From Alteromonas naphthalenivorans (GTDB lineage: Bacteria > Pseudomonadota > Gammaproteobacteria > Enterobacterales > Alteromonadaceae), in NCBI RefSeq assembly GCF_000213655.1, contig NC_015554.1, positions 4,588,001 through 4,652,000 of the forward strand: a stretch of 64,000 nucleotides of DNA. Reading direction: 5' to 3'. The notes beneath the pieces are model-generated. The model was given only the letters and a program-made list of their open reading frames with translations. It was not told where the DNA came from and made no database searches. The position numbers and the translations under genes are program-made. This document shows positions 56,518-64,000 of this stretch, in pieces. Numbering within the stretch: the stretch's first letter is position 1; each line of letters begins with the position of its first letter.

Positions 56518-58187
56518 TAGTCTGCGCTCCTACCCTTTTGTGGGAATAAGCCTTTCGGACGTTTTTGGATAAACAATACCAAGCCTACCAGCACGATAAT
56601 ATTTGCCAGCACAGACCCCGTAATAGGTTCAAGAAATTTATTAATTGTACCGAGTGACATAGCCGCAACTAACGTTCCCCACAAGTTGCCTACTCCACCA
56701 AATACAACGACTAAAAATGAATCGATAATGTAGGCCTGACCTAGGTTTGGTCCGACGTTGGTCAATTGACTAAGCACTACACCCGCTACACCCGCAATAC
56801 CCGAACCTAAACCAAAGGTAGCAGCATCTACCCAGTCACTTTTTATACTAAGCGCGCGTGCCATGTCCCTGTTTTGTGATACAGCGCGAACGTGCAAACC
56901 TAATGATGATTTTTTAAGGATTAACATCAGTGTAAAAAACACAACGAGCGAAAATATAATGATGTATAGCCGATTGTAGGTTAACGAAAAGACGGGATTT
57001 ATAACCCAAGATCCCGTCATCCATTCAGGCGCCTGCACCTGTCTATTAAGTGGAGAAAAAACCGTACGCACTAATTGCTGAAGTATTAAAGATACGCCGA
57101 ACGTAGCTAATAATGTCTCTAACGGGCGCCCTTTTAAGAAGCGAATTACGCCTCGCTCAATTAATACCCCCACAAACCCCGAAACTAAAAAGGCAGCGGG
57201 AATAGCCATTAATAGCGAATATTCGATAAGGGACGGAAAAGTAATTTGTATGACATATGTAGTATAAGCGCCCAGCATAATCATTTCGCCGTGCGCCATG
57301 TTAATTACACCCATCACGCCAAAAGTAATTGCTAAGCCAATTGCAGCTAACAATAATACTGAGCCTAAACTTAATCCAAAAAATACATTTTCAATAAATC
57401 CGTAGCGGCTGCGCTTTGCGTCTATATTTTTAATGACTTCATTGAGCGCCGCAGCTAGTTCTGCTTCTTGCGCATTGCGCTGACTTTGTGGCAATTCCCT
57501 TAATATATTTGCCATGGTATTTCGCACTTCAGGCTGCAGACTACTTTCTAAATCACTAACAGCAACTAGTTTGGCTTGATGCTCACCCGTTTTTAGCTGG
57601 TTTAATGAAAGCACCACATTCATTAATTCTGACACTTCTGGGTCTTCTTCTTTATCAAGCCGTAGCGTGATAGCGTCTAACCCCATCGTGGACGGATTGT
57701 CGAGTAACTGCTTTACGGCTTGTAGACGTACATCCTTATTAGGGGAATTTAAGTCTAGTACAGCGATAGCACTTCGGATTAAACCCCGCAGTCGGTTGTT
57801 TGTGCGTACCTTTCTAATTTTCGACTTTTTAACCGATGCGAGTTCTGAGTCATGCAATACATCAGTTAGTTCGTACTCTTTACCTACCTTTATAGCGGCA
57901 ACAAGCAGCCTATTTGATTTGATATAGTACAAGTCACCGTTCAACACTAGTGACAATATTTCTCGGGTTTTTGGGTGAGGAACTTGGCTAATTTCTGTTA
58001 CCAAAGATTCCATTTGGTTCAACTTCGCGCTTGGCAATTTAGCTGCGAGTGAATAAAGTGCAGCGTCATTCTCATTGCTAGGTTGAACGGTCTGAACATC
58101 TGCTGTTTGTGCATATACAGGTGCTTTACACAAGCATATTAAGCAGATGAATAACCAACTAACCCACCGGGTGTGCGTTCGAATCAT
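56517..58187 (-). CDS. urtB: Urea ABC transporter permease UrtB with long N-terminal extension
   Basis: A 556-residue protein. A signal peptide (ending PVYAQ) and about 240 residues of helical, HEAT-like repeats (RLQAVKQLLDNPSTMGLDAI) precede the LivH-type permease, which starts near residue 270 (GLSLGSVLLLAAIGLAITFGVMGVINMAHGEMIMLGAYTT). The extension is expected on the periplasmic side and is known in proteobacterial UrtB. QNRDMARALSIKSDWVDAATF is the coupling loop. Confidence 0.95.
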   Translation of the reverse strand: MIRTHTRWVSWLFICLICLCKAPVYAQTADVQTVQPSNENDAALYSLAAKLPSAKLNQMESLVTEISQVPHPKTREILSLVLNGDLYYIKSNRLLVAAIKVGKEYELTDVLHDSELASVKKSKIRKVRTNNRLRGLIRSAIAVLDLNSPNKDVRLQAVKQLLDNPSTMGLDAITLRLDKEEDPEVSELMNVVLSLNQLKTGEHQAKLVAVSDLESSLQPEVRNTMANILRELPQSQRNAQEAELAAALNEVIKNIDAKRSRYGFIENVFFGLSLGSVLLLAAIGLAITFGVMGVINMAHGEMIMLGAYTTYVIQITFPSLIEYSLLMAIPAAFLVSGFVGVLIERGVIRFLKGRPLETLLATFGVSLILQQLVRTVFSPLNRQVQAPEWMTGSWVINPVFSLTYNRLYIIIFSLVVFFTLMLILKKSSLGLHVRAVSQNRDMARALSIKSDWVDAATFGLGSGIAGVAGVVLSQLTNVGPNLGQAYIIDSFLVVVFGGVGNLWGTLVAAMSLGTINKFLEPITGSVLANIIVLVGLVLFIQKRPKGLFPQKGRSAD

Positions 58188-58310
58188 CTTATATTCCTCT
58201 TATACAAAGCTTAATGCACAACGTTTAAGCCGCTTCTAGATGCTCTTGTACTAACAGTGGTAAATACACTCTATTTAAAGTACGTTTGGGATTCAGGCTC
58301 TTAACGTCAT

Positions 58311-58349
58311 GGAGGCTGGCTACTTGTATGTCAGTAGCCAGGCTTCTCC
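58311..58349 (-). repeat. Hairpin between urtA and urtB
   Basis: TGGCTACT (58317-58324) and AGTAGCCA (58333-58340) form an 8-base-pair core, extended imperfectly by GGAGGC and GGCTTCTCC. It follows the urtA stop by 17 bases without a clear U-tract, so it may stabilise or partly stop the urtA message. Confidence 0.6.
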
Positions 58350-58365
58350 ACTCTCTTTAAAACTT

Positions 58366-59640
58366 CTAACCCGAACACTTACCCGTAGTTACATCAAAAT
58401 TTCCACAACGAAGTGGTGCAGTCCAGTCCGACATGAGGTTTTTTGAACTCGGAAGAAAGTCTGACCACGCATCACCAATCACTGTATCTGGTGTTTCCCA
58501 AACCACTTCAAATTGACCATCTTCTTGAATTTCGCCTATTAGCACGGGCTTCGATAGGTGATGGTTTGCATTCATAACTGCGATGCTTCCTGTGAGATTA
58601 GGCACTGCGATACCGATCATCGCTTGCTCTACTTCGTCTACATCTGTAGTGCCTGCTTTTTCTACCGCTTTTACCCACATTTTGAAGCCAATATAAGTTG
58701 CTTCCATTGGGTCATTGGTTACACGTTCATCATCACCAATGTAGCTTTGCCAACTTTCGATAAATTCATCATTTTCATCTGATTCAACACTTTGGAAGTA
58801 ATTCCAAGCAGCAAGATGTCCAACAAGAGGCGCTGCATCAAAGCCCGAAAGCTCTTCTTCACCTACAGAGAATGCCACCACTGGAATATCTTCTGCAGAA
58901 ATGCCTTGGTTGCCTAATTCTTTGTAAAATGGAATGTTCGCATCGCCGTTAATTGTAGAAACCACAGCAGTCTTCTTGCCTGTTGAGCCGAACTTTTTGA
59001 TCTCAGAAACAATACCTTGCCAGTCAGAATGACCAAATGGGGTGTAGTTAATAAGAATGTCTTCGTCTTTAACGCCTTTCGCATTCAGATACTCTTTTAA
59101 TATCTTGTTTGTCGTGCGTGGGTATACATAATCAGTTCCTGCTAGAACCCAACGAGTAGCACCGATATCATTCATTAAATAATCTACCGCTGGTATAGCT
59201 TGCTGGTTAGGCGCTGCGCCTGTGTAGAACACATTCTTCGAAGACTCTTCCCCTTCGTATTGCACAGGGTAGAACAACAAGCCGTTGAGCTCTTCAATTA
59301 CGGGCAATACGGATTTTCTTGACACTGACGTCCAGCAACCGAAAATCACATCGACCTTTTCCTGTGCCAGTAACTCCCGAGTTTTTTCTGCAAACAGCGG
59401 CCAGTTTGACGCGGGGTCAACTACCACAGCTTCTAGCTTTTTACCCAGGATACCGCCCGCTTTATTCTGTTCTTCAATCATCATCAACACTGTGTCTTTC
59501 AATGTTGTTTCTGATATTGCCATGGTGCCCGACAGCGAATGTAGTACACCTACTTTAATAGTATCTGCCGCTAACACGATTTGAGAGCAAAATGTACTAA
59601 CTATAATTGTGCTGGCGAGGGCGATCTTTTTAAATTTCAT
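58366..59640 (-). CDS. urtA: Urea ABC transporter substrate-binding protein UrtA
   Basis: A 424-residue periplasmic binding protein. A signal peptide ends QIVLAAD, followed by TIKVGVLHSLSGTMAISETTLKD, FGCWTSVSRKSVLPVIEELNGLLFYPVQYEGEE and a C-terminal MSDWTAPLRCGNFD, all characteristic of UrtA. It captures urea or short-chain amides and feeds UrtBC. It lies 35 bases after the porin gene and 178 bases before urtB. Confidence 0.96.
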   Translation of the reverse strand: MKFKKIALASTIIVSTFCSQIVLAADTIKVGVLHSLSGTMAISETTLKDTVLMMIEEQNKAGGILGKKLEAVVVDPASNWPLFAEKTRELLAQEKVDVIFGCWTSVSRKSVLPVIEELNGLLFYPVQYEGEESSKNVFYTGAAPNQQAIPAVDYLMNDIGATRWVLAGTDYVYPRTTNKILKEYLNAKGVKDEDILINYTPFGHSDWQGIVSEIKKFGSTGKKTAVVSTINGDANIPFYKELGNQGISAEDIPVVAFSVGEEELSGFDAAPLVGHLAAWNYFQSVESDENDEFIESWQSYIGDDERVTNDPMEATYIGFKMWVKAVEKAGTTDVDEVEQAMIGIAVPNLTGSIAVMNANHHLSKPVLIGEIQEDGQFEVVWETPDTVIGDAWSDFLPSSKNLMSDWTAPLRCGNFDVTTGKCSG

Positions 59641-59675
59641 TTGAGTATTCCTTTTATCAATGTGATTGAATTAGC

Positions 59676-60671
59676 TTAGAAAGTAACTAGTGCTTCAAGG
59701 GCCATAAGGTCTACATCTACCCCATTTTGTTCACCCATTCGGTATTCAAATACCACCCATAGGTTTTTGGTAAAGGTATAGCTTGGTGCAATCGTGATAG
59801 CGCTGCCATCTTCTACTTCTGCGCCACTTGCATCATCGATTGCATAGTCGTGATAACGTAAAGTAATAGCAAAATCGTTCATTGCGTAATTGCCCATGAT
59901 TAAGTAACCAGAGGCTTCTGAATCGATGCCATAGCGATAGGCATAAGCTGGAGCGTTTTCTGAAGTGTTATATTCAACGGCAAGGGTGAGAGAGCCTTCT
60001 ATATACGCGGCCCACAAATTTACCAGTGTGGTAGTTTCATCTGTTCCGTCGAGCTTGTCGCTTGAATAAAAAGCTTTTGCAATTGTGGCTTCAGTGGGCG
60101 TAACTGCTAACATTGCTTCAAACGCAGGATGATCTGTATCCCTGTTCTCACCTTCTAAGTCCCCTAAATCGTTAACCAATGACAAGGCAACTTGGTAGCC
60201 ATTTCCCTTGTAAAAACCTGAAACTCCCTGCTGATAACCACCGTAAAAGTATGCGGCATAGCCAGTTCCTGAGTACTGATAGAGACCCGTTGGTTCTTCC
60301 GTTTCCCAACCTGTATAACTAAGAAAACGTCCTGCTTTTACACTAAAATTTTCTGATACTGCGTAGGAAATAAAAGCTTGTTCAATGTCGACTTCCTCTC
60401 CAGTTCCGTTGTCTTGGTATTCCAAGTCAACTTGCGCTGAAAACTTACTGTCAAAACTATAAAGAAAATCTATTTCGAATTGATCTAAACCGGATGACTG
60501 TTCGGTGCCAACTCCTTCAACGTCAACTGACGACCACGACATATCAATAAAGCCAGTAACCGAAAGACTGTCAGTTAATTTAAATTTATCGTCCGCGTGC
60601 GCCGTACCTGTGAGACTCAAAGCGATAAATCCAACGGCCGCGGCCGGTTTTAATGTTTGGGCTAGTTTCAT
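59676..60671 (-). CDS. Outer-membrane porin of the urea cluster
   Basis: About 331 residues. A signal peptide ends GTAHAD and a beta-barrel follows (SVTGFIDMSWSS, QFEIDFLYSFDSKFSAQVDLEYQD, SVKAGRFLSYTGWE), ending LEALVTF with a terminal Phe. It resembles the outer-membrane beta-barrel porins found beside urea transporters and probably lets urea cross the outer membrane. The ATG at 60671 has AAGGA 6 bases upstream; an in-frame ATG at 60677 is less likely. It is the first gene of the urt run. Confidence 0.85.
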   Translation of the reverse strand: MKLAQTLKPAAAVGFIALSLTGTAHADDKFKLTDSLSVTGFIDMSWSSVDVEGVGTEQSSGLDQFEIDFLYSFDSKFSAQVDLEYQDNGTGEEVDIEQAFISYAVSENFSVKAGRFLSYTGWETEEPTGLYQYSGTGYAAYFYGGYQQGVSGFYKGNGYQVALSLVNDLGDLEGENRDTDHPAFEAMLAVTPTEATIAKAFYSSDKLDGTDETTTLVNLWAAYIEGSLTLAVEYNTSENAPAYAYRYGIDSEASGYLIMGNYAMNDFAITLRYHDYAIDDASGAEVEDGSAITIAPSYTFTKNLWVVFEYRMGEQNGVDVDLMALEALVTF

Positions 60672-60795
60672 TTGCATTCCTTTATTAAAGTAATCAGCAC
60701 ATGGTCAGTGAGCTCTATTTATTGTGTTTATTTCCAACACGTTCATTATGAGTTTTGAATGCAATGAAAAGAATGCGCAAAAGCACGCAACCACC

Positions 60796-60811
60796 TACGT
60801 ATAAATACGCA
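60796..60811. promoter_or_regulatory. Palindrome in the porin / fusion-kinase divergent region
   Basis: CGTAT, AA, ATACG (60798-60809), with a further T-A pair outside, lies about 110 bases before the kinase ATG and about 125 before the porin start. TACGTAT-type palindromes are bound by some LuxR/NarL-class response regulators, so it is a candidate site for a partner regulator. This is unproven. Confidence 0.45.
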
Positions 60812-60918
60812 TGGTTAAGTGGTTTAACTTATGTAAGATGGGAAGATCTAAACAACGAAAGTTCGTTGATAAATAATGTATTTCTTTGTAATAACTCAAA
60901 AAAACGTAGCACTTTAAA

Positions 60919-63900
60919 ATGCAATCTAATCAAAAAATAATTCCGACCCGACGCAGTTACAATAAACTTGTTGCGAATGAAATGATGGAAGATTTCGCTT
61001 TGCGTTTTACCGCGAAGAAAGCTCGAAAGTGGTCTTTGAATAAGGTTGCAGGAACTGCCCTCGGGATTGTTTCTTTTCTCGTACTAGAAGCTATTGGTGG
61101 TGCCGCCACAATTAATTTTGGGTTCATTAACGTGGCATGGGCAATCTTGTCAGTGGTGTTTGTTGTATTTTTGACCGGCACGCCTATCAGTTACTACGCG
61201 GCAAAATACGGCGTCGATATAGACCTGTTAACCAGAGGGGCCGGATTTGGTTACATAGGCTCTACTATAACCTCACTAATTTACGCCTCTTTTACGTTCA
61301 TTTTTTTCGCACTTGAAGCAGCTATCATGGCGATGGCCTTGCACATCCTATTTGGCATATCTTTGGAAATCGGGTATGTGATTAGTGCATTAATAGTACT
61401 TCCATTAGTTACGCATGGGGTTAGTTATATAAGCCGATTTCAGGTTTGGTCTCAACCTATTTGGGTAATACTTCAGTTAGTGCCTCTCTTTTTCGTATTT
61501 CAGCATCCTGACAGCAATTTCAAAGACTGGATTGCTTTTACTGGAATTGGCGAAAATGAAACCGAGGCAGGCAATTTCAACTTACTTCTATTCGGAAGTG
61601 CTTCAGCTATATTACTTTCCTTAGTTGCGCAAATTGGTGAGCAGGTAGACTTTCTGAGATTTCTACCGGAAAGACCCAAAGCTGGCAGATTTAAATGGTG
61701 GTTTGCTTTGATAGCTGCCGGCCCTGGTTGGATTCTTTTTGGCGCATTAAAGTTATTTTTAGGGTCTTTTCTAGCGTACTTTGCACTTACTCAAGGCATG
61801 GATATTGACTTAGCCGACGATCCTGCACACATGTATAACCTTGCTTTTAGCTTAGTTTTTGACAACCCGACTATAAGCCTTATCTTTGCCTGTAGTTTTG
61901 TGGTTATTTCCCAGTTAAAAATTAACGTCGCCAATGCATATGCAGGCTCATTAGCGTGGTCTAACTTTTTCTCTCGTGTAACTCGCACTCATCCCGGCCG
62001 AGTGGTATGGACCATGTTCAATGTAGTAATCGCATTGTTGTTAATGGAGTTAGGCATATACCAAACGATAGAGACCATGTTATCCGTTTATTCTGTATTG
62101 GTATTGTCATGGCTAAGTTCTGTCGTAGCTGATTTAATTATAAACAAACCGCTAGGTATTAGCCCTAAACACATTGAATTTAAACGTTCTCATCTATACG
62201 ACATTAACCCTGTGGGGATTGGCGCAATGTTCGTGTCTTCTTTCATCGGTATAACGGGCCATTACGGCTGGTATGGTGAAACAACTCAAGCTCTCGCCTC
62301 ATACGCTGCCTTTTTCTTACCTTTTATCTTGGTTCCTGTCATTGGAACGCTCACCGGTGGTAAATACTATTTGGTTGATAATAAAGTAGCTATTACACAA
62401 GCCAGCTGTGTATGTTGCATATGTGAAAATGAATTTGAGCAGGAGGATATAACTTTTTGTCCAGCCTATAGTGGGGTCATCTGCTCGCTATGCTGTTCAT
62501 TAGATGTAAAGTGTGGAGATATATGTAGGCCAGAAGCTACGCTCTCCACACAATCCCAAGTGTTTTTTCACCGCTTTTTAAGTATCGACCTCCTTAAAAC
62601 CTTAACTACCCCTATGTCACAATTTATAGCGCTAACATTTGCGCTAAGTTGTGTTAGTGCCAGCATATTATATTTAGTTTACCTTCAAGTACCTTCTACC
62701 TCAGATGCAAATGTACTCTTTGCAGATATGCTAATTAAAATATTTTTCTTACTCTCTATTATTATCGGTGTTCTAAGTTGGCTATTTATTTTAGCGAGAA
62801 GTGCTAACAGAATAGCCCTTAAGGAACTTCGTTCCCAAGCGTCAGCTTTGGCCGATGAAATAGGAGCCCATGAAGTAACGTCCATTGCGCTTGAAAAAGC
62901 AAAGAATGCTGCAGAGGCTGCAAATGAAGCCAAGAGCCGGTATTTAGCGGGATTGAGCCATGAGCTACGTACTCCATTAAATGTGATGCTAGGCTATTCA
63001 CAGCTTTTAGGTAAAGACGGTAGTTTAAGTGAAAAACAACGGGACACTATGGGCATCATGCGAAGAAATGGGGAGCACCTCGCCAACTTGATTGAAGGCC
63101 TGTTGGAAATATCAAAAATAGAAGCTGGCCGCCTAACACTTCACCGTGATGAATTTAATATTAGAGCCATACTGAAACAACTCATCGATATGTTTGAATT
63201 GCAGGCAAGTAAGAAAGGTCTCAATTTTCACACTAACATCAGTACAAAGCTTCCCGATGTAGTGGTTGGCGATAAGCAAAGACTTAGGCAAATATTGATT
63301 AATTTAATATCTAACGCTATCAAATACACAGAGACCGGTAACGTTAGATTCGATGTTCAATATAGAAATGAAGTCGCGATCTTTGTTGTTGTAGACACTG
63401 GTTCCGGTATAAGCGAAGCACATAAAGAAACCATTTTTCAGCCCTTTGAGCAAATTAGAAATACACATACACAGGCGATTGGTGGCACTGGGTTAGGATT
63501 AACGATATCTCGCTCATTAACTGAATTGATGGGCGGCGAACTAAGCTTTAAAAGTTTACTAGGGAAAGGTTCAACATTTACTTTGCGCTTAATGCTTCCA
63601 CGCATTATTCAACATCAAACCACGCCGGAAAATCATAGCCAACAAGTTTGTGCATACTCAGGCACGCGTAAAACTATATTAGTGATAGACAATGAGCCTC
63701 ATCAACAGCAGTTGCTTAAAGATGTATTAACTCCACTTGGTTTTAATGTATTGCTAGCGGAAAATGAGAAGGAAGCGTTCTCTCAATTAGAAAATCACCA
63801 CATTGACTTAGTTACATTAGATGTAAAATTATCTAACTCGAGTGGATGGGATTTGCTGTCAACACTAAGAATAGATAGTTGGTTGATGCCAGTACTCATG

Positions 63901-64000
63901 GTTTCAGCCAACGCTCGCGAGTTAGAGCACCATACGGCCCAAACCCAACTGCATAACGGGTATATTTCAAAGCCGTTTAATTTAGACTCTCTATTCAATC
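60919..64000 (+). CDS. NCS1-type transporter fused to hybrid histidine kinase and receiver, 3' end outside window
   Basis: One unbroken frame of 1027 codons from ATG 60919 to the window edge. Residues about 1-480 are an NCS1 nucleobase:cation symporter module (LVANEMMEDFALRFTAKKA, AIGGAATINFGFINVAW, GVDIDLLTRGAGFGYIGST) with about ten to twelve membrane segments. Ten cysteines cluster at 497-536. Two more membrane segments (about 566-590 and 603-625) and a coiled coil lead to HisKA (GLSHELRTPLN, His681), HATPase (NLISNAIKYT from 795; DTGSGI from 826) and a receiver (Asp968, SKPF). It diverges from the urt/ure genes. A transport-derived sensor is inferred. Confidence 0.92.
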   Translation, partial: MQSNQKIIPTRRSYNKLVANEMMEDFALRFTAKKARKWSLNKVAGTALGIVSFLVLEAIGGAATINFGFINVAWAILSVVFVVFLTGTPISYYAAKYGVDIDLLTRGAGFGYIGSTITSLIYASFTFIFFALEAAIMAMALHILFGISLEIGYVISALIVLPLVTHGVSYISRFQVWSQPIWVILQLVPLFFVFQHPDSNFKDWIAFTGIGENETEAGNFNLLLFGSASAILLSLVAQIGEQVDFLRFLPERPKAGRFKWWFALIAAGPGWILFGALKLFLGSFLAYFALTQGMDIDLADDPAHMYNLAFSLVFDNPTISLIFACSFVVISQLKINVANAYAGSLAWSNFFSRVTRTHPGRVVWTMFNVVIALLLMELGIYQTIETMLSVYSVLVLSWLSSVVADLIINKPLGISPKHIEFKRSHLYDINPVGIGAMFVSSFIGITGHYGWYGETTQALASYAAFFLPFILVPVIGTLTGGKYYLVDNKVAITQASCVCCICENEFEQEDITFCPAYSGVICSLCCSLDVKCGDICRPEATLSTQSQVFFHRFLSIDLLKTLTTPMSQFIALTFALSCVSASILYLVYLQVPSTSDANVLFADMLIKIFFLLSIIIGVLSWLFILARSANRIALKELRSQASALADEIGAHEVTSIALEKAKNAAEAANEAKSRYLAGLSHELRTPLNVMLGYSQLLGKDGSLSEKQRDTMGIMRRNGEHLANLIEGLLEISKIEAGRLTLHRDEFNIRAILKQLIDMFELQASKKGLNFHTNISTKLPDVVVGDKQRLRQILINLISNAIKYTETGNVRFDVQYRNEVAIFVVVDTGSGISEAHKETIFQPFEQIRNTHTQAIGGTGLGLTISRSLTELMGGELSFKSLLGKGSTFTLRLMLPRIIQHQTTPENHSQQVCAYSGTRKTILVIDNEPHQQQLLKDVLTPLGFNVLLAENEKEAFSQLENHHIDLVTLDVKLSNSSGWDLLSTLRIDSWLMPVLMVSANARELEHHTAQTQLHNGYISKPFNLDSLFN

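Noticed and set aside
60678..60918. Sigma-54 promoter for the urea genes
   Set aside because: No TGGCAC-N5-TTGC match was found on either strand.

Overview
The window looks like chromosomal DNA of a marine gammaproteobacterium close to Alteromonas (Alteromonadales). This is inferred from moderate GC, TonB receptors, a split pntA, a Zur-type zinc cluster and the overall gene style; no rRNA or tRNA is present to confirm it. Coding density is high, most genes are housekeeping or nutrient-uptake genes, and no prophage or CRISPR array was seen. One intact insertion sequence is present.

Layout. 1-9.5 kb: partial ndh, a TonB receptor, a DUF2721 membrane protein, a lipoprotein nucleosidase homologue, a LysR regulator, FadL and a CurA-like reductase. 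9.5-13.6 kb: a minus-strand signalling operon of an orphan ABC-type binding protein, a hybrid histidine kinase and a GGDEF protein. 14.0-15.4 kb: a cupin (DUF985) gene cut near its 3' end by a complete IS5-type element; the lost C-terminus is still readable on the far side. 15.5-16.5 kb: a luciferase-like monooxygenase. 16.6-25.7 kb: a zinc-starvation locus with an FtsX/LolD-type ABC pair, two DUF3299 proteins around an unknown secreted protein, a COG0523 GTPase, a MerC-like protein with an in-frame stop, a His-rich DUF2796 protein and a His/Asp-rich TonB receptor. Two candidate Zur boxes share the core TGTTATGTTATAA.

26-43 kb: an S10 carboxypeptidase-like enzyme, a spermidine-synthase-fold protein, a frameshifted beta-propeller gene, glmS with a DeoR regulator, glmU, a Cache-GGDEF protein with an altered SSEEF motif, an Ada/AlkA-ogt-EamA alkylation operon, a beta-lactamase-fold hydrolase, speA and a small STAS-like protein. 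43.2-46.1 kb: the pnt transhydrogenase operon with pntA split in two. 46.4-48.6 kb: small, mostly unknown genes and a parvulin.

48.6-64 kb: a urea system. Reading on the minus strand, a porin and urtABCDE (urea ABC importer) are followed by ureDABCEFG (nickel urease and its maturation proteins). Diverging from the porin on the plus strand, and running off the window, is one uninterrupted reading frame of at least 1027 codons that joins an NCS1-type nucleobase/cation symporter, a ten-cysteine segment, a histidine kinase and a receiver domain. Its architecture and position suggest a transporter-derived sensor for urea or a related nitrogen compound. It is the most unusual object in the window.
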